NCBI GenBank assembly: GCA_003151955.1
Contig: PLZB01000024.1
Location: 1 to 64,000, forward strand
DNA length: 64,000 nucleotides
DNA from: Acidimicrobiaceae bacterium
GTDB lineage: Bacteria > Actinomycetota > Acidimicrobiia > Acidimicrobiales > UBA8190
Direction: 5' to 3'
In this document: piece by piece, positions 39,514 through 49,403 of the stretch
Position numbering within the stretch: position 1 is the first letter of the stretch
How the letters are laid out: the number at the start of each line of letters is the position of its first letter
Position numbers and translations under genes: made by a program
Notes under the pieces: model-generated
Seen by the model: only the letters and a program-made list of their open reading frames with translations
The model's database searches: none
Told to the model about the DNA's origin: nothing

Positions 39514-42500
39514 ATGGACCGAGCATCCGCCCTGTCCCGGCTGACCGCCCTCACGGCCGGCCACATCACGGCCACCGTGGTCGGGGGGAGCGCCGTCCCG
39601 GCCCTGTCGAGAACCCTGACGGCCGGCGAGCTGGCCGACCTCGGCCCCCTCCTGGAGCGGACCCCGGCCCCGGGCGGCCCGGGAGCCCCGACCCCCCAGG
39701 CCGTCCTTCGGACCCTCCCGACGCTGGCCCTGGGGAACCCGGTCCTGACCCCGGCGGCGACGAGGGGGATGCTCCCGGAAACGGAGGGGCCCATCCTCGA
39801 CGAGCTGGGGAATCCCCACTGGATCGACCTCTTTCCCCCGGTGGTCGAGACGGCCGTGAGTCGGGCCCCGGGGACGATCCCCTTCCTGGTCCTCCCCCTG
39901 GCCCTCGGGAGCGGGCCGGTCCCGGCCACGGTCGAGATCGGGGCGGGGAGCCTTTGGATCGAGGCTGGTCTCCTGGCCCCGGGGAGCCCGGCGGGGGGCT
40001 TCGCCGGGTTGGCCATCAGCGGGGGGACCCTGACGGCGTCGACGGCCCCGACCCAGACCCCGGGCGGGGGACTCGCCGTGGCGGCGGGGACGACGCTCAC
40101 CCTGACGGTGACCCCGTCGGGCTCGACCGGTCCGGTCGGGGGCGGCGATCCCGGGGCCGACGGGGGGGCCGTGGTGGCCGACCTCCCGGGGCAGGTCACC
40201 TTCGTCCTCGGTCCCGGAGGGGGCGGGATCAGCGCCGCCGGGCCGGCCGCCCTCACCGTCTACGGGACGAGGGTCGGCCTCAGCTGGGAGGGGGCCGCCC
40301 CGATCTACGAGGCCGTCATGGGGAGCATCGTCGTCCCCCTCACCCCGGACAGGGCCGACTTCACCCCGACGACGGTCCTGTCGACCCTCCTGTCGGTCAC
40401 CGGGACGGCGCCCATCGGGCTCGGGGGCTGGTCCCTCCCGGTGGCGGTGACGGCACCGGCCCTGCTGGGGACGGCCTCGACGGGAGGGCTCCTCGGCCTC
40501 GGCCTCGACCGCGGGCTGGAGATCAGCTGGGCCGGAGTGACGGGGGGGCCGGCCACGCTCCGGTCGGTGTTCCTGGCCGCCACGGGGGGTGTCGTGAGCC
40601 TCCTGGGCTCCCTCGGGGGGCCGAACCGGTTCGGGGCCGTGGTCGATCTCTGGAGCGACGGGCCGGCCCCGTCGACGGTCCGGAGCAGCCTGGAGCTGAC
40701 CTTCGCCGAGGGGGAGCTCGTCTACTACACGAGCGTGGCCGCCCTCGGGCCGGTCGACCACGTCGAGCTCCTCACCTGCGGGGCCGTCGTGGCCGCCCAC
40801 ATCGACCGGCCGGTGGCCGCCGACGGGGGCCGGCTGGGGCCGACCCTCCCGGGGATCCTGGCCGTCTTCGAGACGGCCACCGAGCAGGGGGTCGTCGTCA
40901 TGGGGATCGCCCCCAAGACGACCCCCCCGCCGTCGCCGATGGCCCTGGCGCTGCGCAACGCCCTCCTGGTGACGACGCCTCCGGAGCTGCTCCTGGTCCG
41001 GGGCCGGTTCTCGGTCACCCCGGCCGAGCTCGACTCCGGGGTCCTCCTCCTCGCCTTCGGCCTCGACACCCTCCTCCCCACCCTCCCTGACCCGTACGCC
41101 GCCAACTTCCTGCCCCTCCGGCCCATGGTCAGCCCCCGGGACCCTGCCCTCGGCAACGCCGCCGTTGGGGCCCCCGGACCGGGCCCGGGGCCGCCGTCGG
41201 TCCTCCTGGCCGCCGTCCGGTGGACGCCGTCGCAGGCCAGGCTGGCCTTTCTCGACCTGGCCGGCCTCCGGGGCCGGGTCCTCGTCGACCCCCTGGCCCG
41301 CCGGGGCGCCACCGCCCTCATGCTCCTCGACGTCTCGAGCAACATCGACCAGCTCGGGGTGGCGATGGACCTGGTCCAGACGGGCCGGGTCATCGACACC
41401 CTGGCCCCGCCGGCCGCCCCGGGGGCCGGGGGCCTGGCCATCGTCGGTCTCGACCTGGTGGCCCCCTGCCTCGACCTCCGGGTCTTCACCGTCCCGGCCG
41501 TCTCCTGGGAGCCGGTCGTCACCGTCCAGAACCCGCTCGTCGCGCCCGATCCGTTCCCGTCGCCGGCCGGGTTCCTCGACGACGGCGGACCCTCGGTGTT
41601 GGGGGCGTCCGACGTCACGCTGGTCCCCGTGGCGCCCGGGCCGCTCCTCGACCGGGTCCTCAGCGCCTACGCCGGGGGGGCGGCCGGGGAGGCCAGGTTC
41701 ACGCTGCCCTTCGGGATGGTGGCCACCGCTGCGCTGCCGGCCTCGTCGGCCGGTCCGGCCGGGTCCCGCCCCCGGCTGGTCGAGGTCCAGCCGGAATTCG
41801 CCGGCCGGGACATGGCCGGGGGCCGCCAGGTCAGCATCAGGGCCGGGGGGTCGGGGGGCCCGGGTGGGGTCAGCCCGAGCCTCCCCGGGGAAACGGTCCA
41901 GCTCCGGAACCTGGTCCAGGGGGATGGGACGCCGGCCATGGACCCCCGGCCGGGTGGGGACCAGCTGAGCGTCCTCGGCCCCGACGTGGACACCATCTTC
42001 AACGGGGACTTCGGTCCAGGTGGGCACCAGCCCCTGGTGCCGGTGAGCCGCTACGACCTGTCCGGATACGGGGCCTCGGCCGTGAGCGCCTGGGTCGATC
42101 CGACGGCCGACCCCCCGGCCGTGGTGCAGGCCACCTTCAACGTCCTGGTGGGCCGGACCAGCCGGGAGGTGGTGCAGGTCAAGAGCATCCTCTACCCCTG
42201 GGGGGCCATCGTCGTCCGGACCATCACCATCGACCGGCAGGACGACAGCGAGGTCCACCGCTACGACAGCGGCTGGGTGGCGGCCACCCCCGGGGTGTTC
42301 GCCACGGCCGGGATCACCGTCCACCCCGGGGCCGTCACGGGAGCCTTCAACCTCCGGGAGATCGCCGACACCTCCCAGACGTGGACGACGGGGGGGCCGG
42401 GGGGGCCGGTCCTGGTCGGGGTGGTCTTCGACGCCGACATCCGGATCGAGGGGGTCGTGAGCGGGGCCCGGGGGGGACTGGTCCCGAGCACGGGTCAGCT

Positions 42501-44145
42501 CGGGTTCGTCCAGACGGCCCCGGTGGGGACGCCGGTCACCCCGGCGGAGCTGGCCCTCCTCCTCGACCACGAGGGCCCCCTGGGGGGGCCGGTGGACTGC
42601 GTGGTCTCGGTGGGGAGGACGGCCCAGACCATGCGGGTCTCCCGGGTCGAGGTCGGGAACGCCCCCCATACCGGGGCGAGCCCCTCCCAGGAGTTCGCCG
42701 CGACGGCCCGGGGGAGCGTGGTCCTCCCCCAGCCGGGGTCCTGGAGCGTCCTGTCCCGGACCGACGACACGGGCGAGCCGACCCCGATCGACCCCCAGAA
42801 GGGGGTGGCCCTCATCCGGCAGGGGCCGGCCGGGACCGGGTCGACGGAGCCGTGGCGGCTGGCCGAGCCGGTCGATCTCTGGGTGCCGGCCAGCCCGTCG
42901 ATGGACTTCTGTCTCCTCCACGCCACCGACTCCACCCGGATCCTCTTCCCCCGGCCCGTGGTCGAGGACGGGGCCGCCGCCGTCACGAGCGACGTCGTCC
43001 CCCTGCTGGCCGACGGGATGGCCCTGACGGCGGCCACCTCGGTCTGCCCCCGCCAGGACAGCCTCCTGGGCTTCCCCGACGCCTCGTACTCCCTGGACAT
43101 CAGCGGGGCCGGGGCCTTCACCCTGGCCGGGGTCCCGGTCCCGTTCCCGCCCACCATCCCGGAGCGGTCCCTGGCCACGGCCACGGCCGGGACCATCGCC
43201 TTCGAGTACGCCGACGTCAACGGGAATCCGGCCGAGGTCTCGGTCTCGATCACCCCCGACGACTGGTCCATCGGGGTGGCCGGGGTGAACGTCCGGCTCG
43301 ACATGGGACCCTTCGGCGGGCTCATGCGGACCTACGGGGACCTGAACGGGTCGAAGGCAGGGGGGATCGGCTACCAGAACCCGAACCTGGTCCTGGGCTC
43401 GGTCCTGTCCCCGCTCCAGGACCTCATGGGGTTCCTGAAGGACCTGGGCCTCCCCATTCCGATGGCGATGGCCTTCTCGAACTCGGGGGTGATGAACAGC
43501 CCGAAGATCAAGATGAACGCCGGGATCCAGTTCAGCCTGCCCAACGACACCCTGTTCCCGTTCCTGACCCCCCTGCTGGACACCCCGTTGGGAAAGCTGG
43601 AGATCGCCGTCAAGGCCAACGTCGGGAACATGGCCTCCTCCTACGCCGCCCTCCTGGGGTCGTCGTCGCAGTGGATCTTCGGGTTCACCTTCTCGGGATC
43701 GATCCAGGTCGCCATCATCCCCTCCATCCCGGTGAAGGCCGGGGGGATGGTGGCCTTCGGGTTGCAGCTGGCCTTCCCGGCCGGGAAGCTGCCCCAGTCG
43801 GAGACGTTCAGCTTCGAGGCCGGGGTGATCATCACCATCGGGGGGAACCTGGTCCCCGGGGTCCTCCAGCTCGAGGCCTCCATCGCCTTCGCCTTCAAGC
43901 TGGTCATCGTGGTCACGGGATCGACGTCAGTGTCGATGGGGGTGGCCCTGATCTTCACGGCCAAGGGGATGGTCCTGGGCGGGCTGATCGGGATCACCTT
44001 CACAGCCGAGGCCGACGGGATGATCACGGTGACCTCCCCCCAGGCCGTCCAGGCCACCTTCTCCGTCTCGGTCGACATCTGCGTCTGCTGGTTCATCAAC
44101 ATCCCCTTCAGCACCTCGGTCCAGTACACCAAGCAGCTCACCTAA
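39514..44145 (+). CDS. Giant uncharacterised protein A (1,543 residues)
   Basis: The ATG has GGAGGAAG upstream. No signal peptide or clear transmembrane helix is seen at the start (MDRASALSRLTALTAGHITATVVGG). The sequence is almost wholly beta-strand-like with short Gly/Pro loops, few Cys and few Lys. Recognisable stretches: SILYPWGAIVVRTITIDRQ near residue 895, SPSMDFCLLHATDSTRILFPRP near 1130, and a C-terminal 300 residues of long amphipathic hydrophobic strands (IFGFTFSGSIQVAIIPSIPV, AFAFKLVIVVTGSTSVSMGV, MVLGGLIGITFTAEADG) ending SVDICVCWFINIPFSTSVQYTKQLT. I do not recognise a family. The tail could be an oligomer-forming or membrane-inserting beta structure (speculation). The next gene follows after 11 bp. 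Confidence 0.85.
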   Translation: MDRASALSRLTALTAGHITATVVGGSAVPALSRTLTAGELADLGPLLERTPAPGGPGAPTPQAVLRTLPTLALGNPVLTPAATRGMLPETEGPILDELGNPHWIDLFPPVVETAVSRAPGTIPFLVLPLALGSGPVPATVEIGAGSLWIEAGLLAPGSPAGGFAGLAISGGTLTASTAPTQTPGGGLAVAAGTTLTLTVTPSGSTGPVGGGDPGADGGAVVADLPGQVTFVLGPGGGGISAAGPAALTVYGTRVGLSWEGAAPIYEAVMGSIVVPLTPDRADFTPTTVLSTLLSVTGTAPIGLGGWSLPVAVTAPALLGTASTGGLLGLGLDRGLEISWAGVTGGPATLRSVFLAATGGVVSLLGSLGGPNRFGAVVDLWSDGPAPSTVRSSLELTFAEGELVYYTSVAALGPVDHVELLTCGAVVAAHIDRPVAADGGRLGPTLPGILAVFETATEQGVVVMGIAPKTTPPPSPMALALRNALLVTTPPELLLVRGRFSVTPAELDSGVLLLAFGLDTLLPTLPDPYAANFLPLRPMVSPRDPALGNAAVGAPGPGPGPPSVLLAAVRWTPSQARLAFLDLAGLRGRVLVDPLARRGATALMLLDVSSNIDQLGVAMDLVQTGRVIDTLAPPAAPGAGGLAIVGLDLVAPCLDLRVFTVPAVSWEPVVTVQNPLVAPDPFPSPAGFLDDGGPSVLGASDVTLVPVAPGPLLDRVLSAYAGGAAGEARFTLPFGMVATAALPASSAGPAGSRPRLVEVQPEFAGRDMAGGRQVSIRAGGSGGPGGVSPSLPGETVQLRNLVQGDGTPAMDPRPGGDQLSVLGPDVDTIFNGDFGPGGHQPLVPVSRYDLSGYGASAVSAWVDPTADPPAVVQATFNVLVGRTSREVVQVKSILYPWGAIVVRTITIDRQDDSEVHRYDSGWVAATPGVFATAGITVHPGAVTGAFNLREIADTSQTWTTGGPGGPVLVGVVFDADIRIEGVVSGARGGLVPSTGQLGFVQTAPVGTPVTPAELALLLDHEGPLGGPVDCVVSVGRTAQTMRVSRVEVGNAPHTGASPSQEFAATARGSVVLPQPGSWSVLSRTDDTGEPTPIDPQKGVALIRQGPAGTGSTEPWRLAEPVDLWVPASPSMDFCLLHATDSTRILFPRPVVEDGAAAVTSDVVPLLADGMALTAATSVCPRQDSLLGFPDASYSLDISGAGAFTLAGVPVPFPPTIPERSLATATAGTIAFEYADVNGNPAEVSVSITPDDWSIGVAGVNVRLDMGPFGGLMRTYGDLNGSKAGGIGYQNPNLVLGSVLSPLQDLMGFLKDLGLPIPMAMAFSNSGVMNSPKIKMNAGIQFSLPNDTLFPFLTPLLDTPLGKLEIAVKANVGNMASSYAALLGSSSQWIFGFTFSGSIQVAIIPSIPVKAGGMVAFGLQLAFPAGKLPQSETFSFEAGVIITIGGNLVPGVLQLEASIAFAFKLVIVVTGSTSVSMGVALIFTAKGMVLGGLIGITFTAEADGMITVTSPQAVQATFSVSVDICVCWFINIPFSTSVQYTKQLT

Positions 44146-44156
44146 GCGAGGCATCC

Positions 44157-47100
44157 GTGGCCACCACCCCGACGTTCGAGCTGAGCCTGCTGGCCTTCCC
44201 CCAGTCCTGGGACGGGAGCCGGATCGGGCTCCGGATCCTGGTCCTGCCCCAGGGGGACCCCCTGGCCCCGTTGCTGACGGGCCTGTCCCCGACGCCGGAC
44301 TCGCCCGCCTTCGCCGACGCCGGGCCCCGGTTCGTGGCCGAGCTGATCCCGTCGCTGGCGGCCCTGCCGGCCCCGGCCGCGGTCACGGCCACGGTCCCCC
44401 TGGTGACGGCCCCGGTGACGGGGGCCCGGGCCCTGTTCGAGGCGCTGGCCGGCCAGTTCTCCATCGCCCCGGACCCGGCCGGGGAAACCCCCCGGCGGGT
44501 GGGGTACAGCACGAGGAAGTTCCTCCCGGAGAGCTACCGGAGCGCCTTCGCCTTCGACCGGCCGTCGACCCCGTTCGCGGTCACGGACGACTCATACCAG
44601 TGCATGCTGGAGAACCCGGCCGTCACCACCGTCCAGCCGCCGCCGCCGTCCACGGTGAGCTGGGGCCGGGTCATCGGCTTCGCCCTCCGCCAGCCGCTGC
44701 TGGCCCTCGGCCTGGGCCTCCTCTACGAGACGACGGTCACCCTCCCCGACCCCGCCTACTTCGCCGCCGGGGGCTGGCTGTCGGTGGGGCTGGACCCGGG
44801 GAGCGACTTCTCGGCCCAGGTGGCCGTCAAGCCGGGCCTCCTCCAGCCCTACGGGGCCCGGATCCCGGCCCTGTCGACCCCCAGGAGCCTGTACGCCGCG
44901 GTCCTCTTCCCGGTCCTGGCCGGGCCCCCGGCCGGGTCCTACGACGGGGTGGTGGTGGAGGCGGAGGACTACGACGACGGGTTCGTGAAGATCGTCCACG
45001 GGATGCAGCCCGACCGGGCCTCGGTGGTGGAGGCCCCGGCCGGCGGGCTACCCCCGACGGCGGACTTCGGGCTGCGGCTGGGCTGGGACGACGAGCAGGT
45101 GACGGCCTGGTTCAACCGGCAGGTCGACGCCGGGGCCGTGGACGCCCCCTTCGGGACGGCCGGCTACCGGGTCGACGTCCGGTCGACGGGGTCGACGGCC
45201 TGGCACTCGCTCACGGCCGTGACGGGGGCCCTGGCCCTGGGTTCGACGGCGCTCGGGACGTTCACGGGGGAGCTCAGCGTGGAGACGGTGCCGGTCAACC
45301 ACGACCCGGGGCAGCCCGAGGCGTGGTGGCTGCCGAGCTACTTCACGGAGTGGAGGGGGGGCTCGATGGTGGTGTCGGACCCGGTGGCCCAGGAGCTCCA
45401 CGGGGACCCGACCCCGGGGTCGGGCCAGCAGTACAGCGCCGTCGTCGACGCCGCCGTGACGCTCCTGTACGGGTCGAGCTACGACTTCCGGGTCCGGATG
45501 GTCGACCTGAGCCGGGGTGGGCCGGCCCTCACCGACTCGGCCGTGAACCCGGGCCCGGCGCCGGTGGCGACGCTGCCCTTCCGGCGGCTGGTGCCGTTCC
45601 GGCCGGTGACGGTCACGAACCTCGACCAGGGGGCCAGCCCGGCGGCCCCGCAGACGACCTACCGGATCGCCCGGCCGCTGCTGAATTACCCGTCGGCGGT
45701 GTTCGCCGGGATCCCGGGGGCGGTGGCGGCCCTCCAGGCCGACCTGCCGGTGGCGGCGGCGGCGGGCCGGGAGGCGGGGCTCCCCGATCCGGACTGCGCC
45801 CAGGTCTCCATCGAGGTCCAGGTGCGGCAGCTCGGGAACGACGCCGCCACCTTCGTCGCCGACGGGGACCACTCGAGCTACGGGCTTCTCTACTCGACGA
45901 CCCGGGACTTCCCGGCCGACCCGTCGGCGGTGCTCGAGCTCGACATCTCCTTCGTGGACGTCCCCGACGTCTGGACGTTCCCACCCCAACCCACCAGCGG
46001 GGCCCTGGTGGTGCCCCAGGCCCGGGACATCCGGCTCGTGTTGCGGGCCGGGGCGGCCGCCGATCCGGAGCTCCTGTACTGGGGGTCGACGGAGGCCATG
46101 GTGGGGGCGCCGATCGAGATCGTGACGGGAGCGGAAGGGGTCGACGAGCGGGGGCTCTTCGCCCCGGACACCGCCGCCGACCGGATCCGGGGGATCATGC
46201 TCCAGCCCGACCCGGTGGCCACGGGGAATTCGGTGGCGGTGTCAGCCCTGCTGGGCCAGAGCGGGACGACGGCGTTCGATGTGGCCGGGCGCCTGGCCCA
46301 GGCGCTGTCGCTGTCGGTGTCGGCCCTGAGCTACTCGGGGCAGTCGGGGGAGCGGGTGGTCTTCGGGTGCTCGTCGGCCCTCCGGCACACGCTGTCCCCG
46401 GAGCACGGGACCTTGACGCTGGCGGCCCGGACGGAGCTGACGGGGCACTGGCTGGTGGTGGTGACGCTCCGGCTGGCCCGGGACTGGAGCTGGGGCGGGC
46501 TGGGGGCAACCAGCTTCGAGGTGGGCAACGGGGCCGGGACGGTGGTGGGGACGATCGATCTCCCCGACGCCATCAGCCTGACCGCCCTGGAGGATCCGGA
46601 CCGGAGCGGGACGACCCTGGTCTTCCTCGACGCCGTCGACCCCAAGCCGGCGGCGGGGTCGCTCCCGGCCGAGCTGGACCTGACCTACACGGTGACGCCG
46701 GTGCTGTCGTCGCCGGCGGTCCTGGAGGACCCGCCGGTGGTGCTCCCGGTGGTCCTCCCGGTGGCGGCCCGGCCCCTGCAGACCCCGGTACTGGCCTCGG
46801 CCGGGATCGCCCTGTCGCCGTACAGCCCGGCGGGGGACTACTCGGCCACGACACCTCGGCAGCGGGCCCTGTGGCTGGAGTTCGCCGAGCCCCTCGACGA
46901 CCCGGAGGACGGCTACTTCTGCCGGGTCCTCTCCTACGCCCCGGACCAGCTCCTGACGGGGGCCCCCTTCGCCGACCCGGGGGGGATCGATGTCCCGCCG
47001 GAACCTCCGCTGGCCATCGACCCGGAGCTGATCCGGACGGTCGTCCCGGGGCAGTCGGACGACCTGGCCGGGCTCGGGGCCATGCAGCCCCTGGTGGCCT

Positions 47101-47711
47101 CGAGCTCGCCGGTCCACTTCATGGTGCCCCTGCCGCCGGGGATGGCGGTCGATGCCCCCGAGCTGTTCGGCCTGTTCGTGTACGAGCTCCGGGTCGGCCA
47201 CGCCAAGCTGTGGTCGACGGCCCAGGGGCGGTTCGGGCCGGCGCTGCGGGTGGCCGGGGTCCAGCACCCGGCGCCGGTGCTCCTGAACGTGGTGAGCAGC
47301 CAGCCGGAGCGGTTCAGCGTCACCGCCGCCCACGCCATGCCGGTGTTCAACGGCCGGGACCTGACGCCGGCGGTCCCCCGGACGGGACTCTGGGCGCTGC
47401 TCTACGCCCAGGTGACCCAGGCCGACGGGAAGTCGCAGCGGAACGTCCTCCTGGACCGGCGGCGGCTGATCCGGCTGGGCGCCCACCTGGGCAGCCACGG
47501 GAAGCCGAAACTGCCGTTCACCCTATGGGCCCGGGCTGACGTCGAGGTCCTCCTCGACCACCTGGGGCTGTCCCCGGGGTCCCCGCTGAGCGTGCTGGTG
47601 GTGGAGACCCTGCCCGAGTTGGGCCAGCTCGAGGATCCCCTGGGCGGGGACCTGGGAGCCGTCCGCATCCTGCGGACCTCGCCTCTGACGGCCCTTCCCG
47701 CGGTGTGCTGA
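44157..47711 (+). CDS. Giant uncharacterised protein B (1,184 residues)
   Basis: It starts at the GTG at 44157, 11 bp after protein A, with only GCGAGG as a ribosome-binding site, so translation is probably coupled. The sequence opens ATTPTFELSLLAFPQSWDGSRIGLRILVLPQGDPLAP and continues RVGYSTRKFLPESYRSAFAFDRPSTPFAVTDDSYQCML. It is again beta-rich, soluble-looking and without a signal peptide. Later blocks: VEVQVRQLGNDAATFVADGD, GIMLQPDPVATGNSVAVSALLGQSGTTAFDVAGRL, FCRVLSYAPDQLLT, and a C-terminal LWARADVEVLLDHLGLSPGSPLSVLVVETLPELG. The orderly FxxRLVPFRPVTVTN and GLFVYELRVGHAKLW motifs suggest an assembled structure or binding scaffold. No family or catalytic motif is recognised. Confidence 0.85.
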   Translation: MATTPTFELSLLAFPQSWDGSRIGLRILVLPQGDPLAPLLTGLSPTPDSPAFADAGPRFVAELIPSLAALPAPAAVTATVPLVTAPVTGARALFEALAGQFSIAPDPAGETPRRVGYSTRKFLPESYRSAFAFDRPSTPFAVTDDSYQCMLENPAVTTVQPPPPSTVSWGRVIGFALRQPLLALGLGLLYETTVTLPDPAYFAAGGWLSVGLDPGSDFSAQVAVKPGLLQPYGARIPALSTPRSLYAAVLFPVLAGPPAGSYDGVVVEAEDYDDGFVKIVHGMQPDRASVVEAPAGGLPPTADFGLRLGWDDEQVTAWFNRQVDAGAVDAPFGTAGYRVDVRSTGSTAWHSLTAVTGALALGSTALGTFTGELSVETVPVNHDPGQPEAWWLPSYFTEWRGGSMVVSDPVAQELHGDPTPGSGQQYSAVVDAAVTLLYGSSYDFRVRMVDLSRGGPALTDSAVNPGPAPVATLPFRRLVPFRPVTVTNLDQGASPAAPQTTYRIARPLLNYPSAVFAGIPGAVAALQADLPVAAAAGREAGLPDPDCAQVSIEVQVRQLGNDAATFVADGDHSSYGLLYSTTRDFPADPSAVLELDISFVDVPDVWTFPPQPTSGALVVPQARDIRLVLRAGAAADPELLYWGSTEAMVGAPIEIVTGAEGVDERGLFAPDTAADRIRGIMLQPDPVATGNSVAVSALLGQSGTTAFDVAGRLAQALSLSVSALSYSGQSGERVVFGCSSALRHTLSPEHGTLTLAARTELTGHWLVVVTLRLARDWSWGGLGATSFEVGNGAGTVVGTIDLPDAISLTALEDPDRSGTTLVFLDAVDPKPAAGSLPAELDLTYTVTPVLSSPAVLEDPPVVLPVVLPVAARPLQTPVLASAGIALSPYSPAGDYSATTPRQRALWLEFAEPLDDPEDGYFCRVLSYAPDQLLTGAPFADPGGIDVPPEPPLAIDPELIRTVVPGQSDDLAGLGAMQPLVASSSPVHFMVPLPPGMAVDAPELFGLFVYELRVGHAKLWSTAQGRFGPALRVAGVQHPAPVLLNVVSSQPERFSVTAAHAMPVFNGRDLTPAVPRTGLWALLYAQVTQADGKSQRNVLLDRRRLIRLGAHLGSHGKPKLPFTLWARADVEVLLDHLGLSPGSPLSVLVVETLPELGQLEDPLGGDLGAVRILRTSPLTALPAVC

Positions 47712-47985
47712 CCCACCTCGATCACGCGGCCTCCGGCGTACCCTGCAGGTTCCCGAGGAACCGGCGCATCGGCCTGGATCTTGTGTAGGAGATGCTGCCA
47801 GAACCAGCTTTCGGCTCTTTGTTCGCAGCCCCTGTCGACCGTGGCACGATGCGGGCCTTGCCTGTCATCGATGCCGCCCCGCGCCAACCCGAGTGCGACG
47901 CCCTCATGGACGCCAGGCCGTGCCGGTGCGGATCGGGCCGCAGGTCCAAGCGGCGTTGCGGCCGGTGAGCGACGGGGACGAGGAC

Positions 47986-49314
47986 ATGGACGCCGCAGTC
48001 CAGCGGGCTGAATCCGGGCGAGCCGACCTGGACGGCCTGATCCGGACCGTCGCCGACGCCCTGACGGGCGGCGGGGATGCCGACCTGATCCACCAGGCCA
48101 CTCTCCAGCAGTTCCTGTGGTGGCGGCTCCCCCGGGCCTACCCGGAGGAGGACTGGGAGGGGCTGGTCGAGGCCGCCCACGTCCTCCTGGACGAGCTCGG
48201 AATGGCACGGCTGGCTGGGATCGCCCGCTCGGAGGAGACCCGGAAGATCCTGGGGGTGTGGGCGATCGACGATGAAGACGGCGCCGCGGCCTTCAGGGCG
48301 GCCTATGGAGCCTCGGGGGTGGAGCCTCCCGATACGCCGGACCTGGCCTGGGGCTCGTACTTGGAGATCGACGAGGTCCGTGCGCTCGACGCCGTGGAGC
48401 GGGCCCTGGGCGACGCGCTGGAGACCGGGGCCCTGGTGGCGGGCGTACCGCGGTGGAAGGCGAAGGCGGCCGCCATCACCACGGAGGTCCTGACACGGCC
48501 CCTCGACATCCCGCCGGGCCAGACCCTGGCAGGAATGGTGACGACGGAACGAGTGGCCCACTGGATCCGGGCGGCCCGTGACCCGGAGCACGAGGCGTGG
48601 CGGTCGGGGGTGGCGAACCGACTTCTCAACCCGGTGACGGCTCGGGCTGATCCAGCTACGGCCGTGGCCCCGGTCGTGTGGCTCCTGCAACTGGCCAGTG
48701 CTCAGGGGGGTGCGGAGCTGACCCAGAGCTTCTCCCTGGCCCGGGCCAGTGTGGTCGAGGCGGCCGAGCGATTCGGCTGGTGGGACTGGCCCAAGGCCCC
48801 CCGCTCCGAGGCGGACGTCCACCAGCTCGGAACCGTCCGGGACGCGTTGACCCGGCTCCGGCTGGTGCGGCGCCGGGGCCGGCGGCTCCACACCACCGCC
48901 GGCGGGGCCGAGCTCCTGGCCGATCCGGCCGGGCTGTGGTCGGTGGTGGCGGCCGAGACCGAGGACGGGGAGGACTTCACCCGGATGGTGGCGGAGTTGG
49001 TCGGGCTCCGGCTGCTCCGGGGGCGGGCCGAGTACAACCAGCTCACGACGACCATCCTCCCGATCCTGGTGGCCCAGGGATGGCCGGCCGGCGGTGGACC
49101 GATCACGTTGAACCAGGTCTCATCCGCCGTGTGGAAACCGTTGCGCTGGTGGCTGCTGCTGGGCGCCGTTGACGAGCAGGAATCGACCTGGGACCGTGAG
49201 ACCCACCGTCAGGTCACCCCCCAGGCGTTCACTCTCACTGCCGACGGGGTCCAGATGGTGCTCGCCTATATGAGGTCGAGGGCGGTCGCTCCCCGGCGTC
49301 GAATCTGGGAGTAG
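47986..49314 (+). CDS. Uncharacterised 442-residue protein upstream of HNH endonuclease
   Basis: The start is uncertain: ATG at 47986 (GACGAGG upstream), with in-frame GTGs at 47965, 47926, 47920 and 47893. The product is mostly alpha-helical. The N-terminal third reads DADLIHQATLQQFLWWRLPRAYPEEDWEGLVEAAHVLLDELGMARLAGIARSEETRKIL; the middle has ERVAHWIRAARDPEHEAW and WLLQLASAQGG; the C-terminal third carries two possible winged-helix segments (VRDALTRLRLVRRRGRRLHTTAGGAELL and WWLLLGAVDEQESTWD...VTPQAFTLTADGVQM). It may be DNA-binding; no family is named. The preceding 274 bp (47712-47985) hold no gene I can support. The HNH gene follows 89 bp later on the same strand. Confidence 0.75.
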   Translation: MDAAVQRAESGRADLDGLIRTVADALTGGGDADLIHQATLQQFLWWRLPRAYPEEDWEGLVEAAHVLLDELGMARLAGIARSEETRKILGVWAIDDEDGAAAFRAAYGASGVEPPDTPDLAWGSYLEIDEVRALDAVERALGDALETGALVAGVPRWKAKAAAITTEVLTRPLDIPPGQTLAGMVTTERVAHWIRAARDPEHEAWRSGVANRLLNPVTARADPATAVAPVVWLLQLASAQGGAELTQSFSLARASVVEAAERFGWWDWPKAPRSEADVHQLGTVRDALTRLRLVRRRGRRLHTTAGGAELLADPAGLWSVVAAETEDGEDFTRMVAELVGLRLLRGRAEYNQLTTTILPILVAQGWPAGGGPITLNQVSSAVWKPLRWWLLLGAVDEQESTWDRETHRQVTPQAFTLTADGVQMVLAYMRSRAVAPRRRIWE

Positions 49315-49403
49315 TCGGCTGAACCCTCTTGGCTGAGGTCCCGGCGGGCCGGACGCGTGGGACCGGGCCCCTCCGGGGGCGCCCTCCCATAGAGTTCGGT
49401 GCG

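Noticed and set aside
39466-42921. Minus-strand ORF of 1,151 residues over giant protein A
   Set aside because: Arg/Gly/Asp/Pro-rich composition typical of the antisense frame of high-GC coding DNA; no start context or domain.
47722-48891. Minus-strand ORF of 389 residues over the 442-residue gene
   Set aside because: The plus-strand frame has ordinary protein composition with helical and winged-helix patterns; the minus frame is Arg/Gly/Pro-rich.
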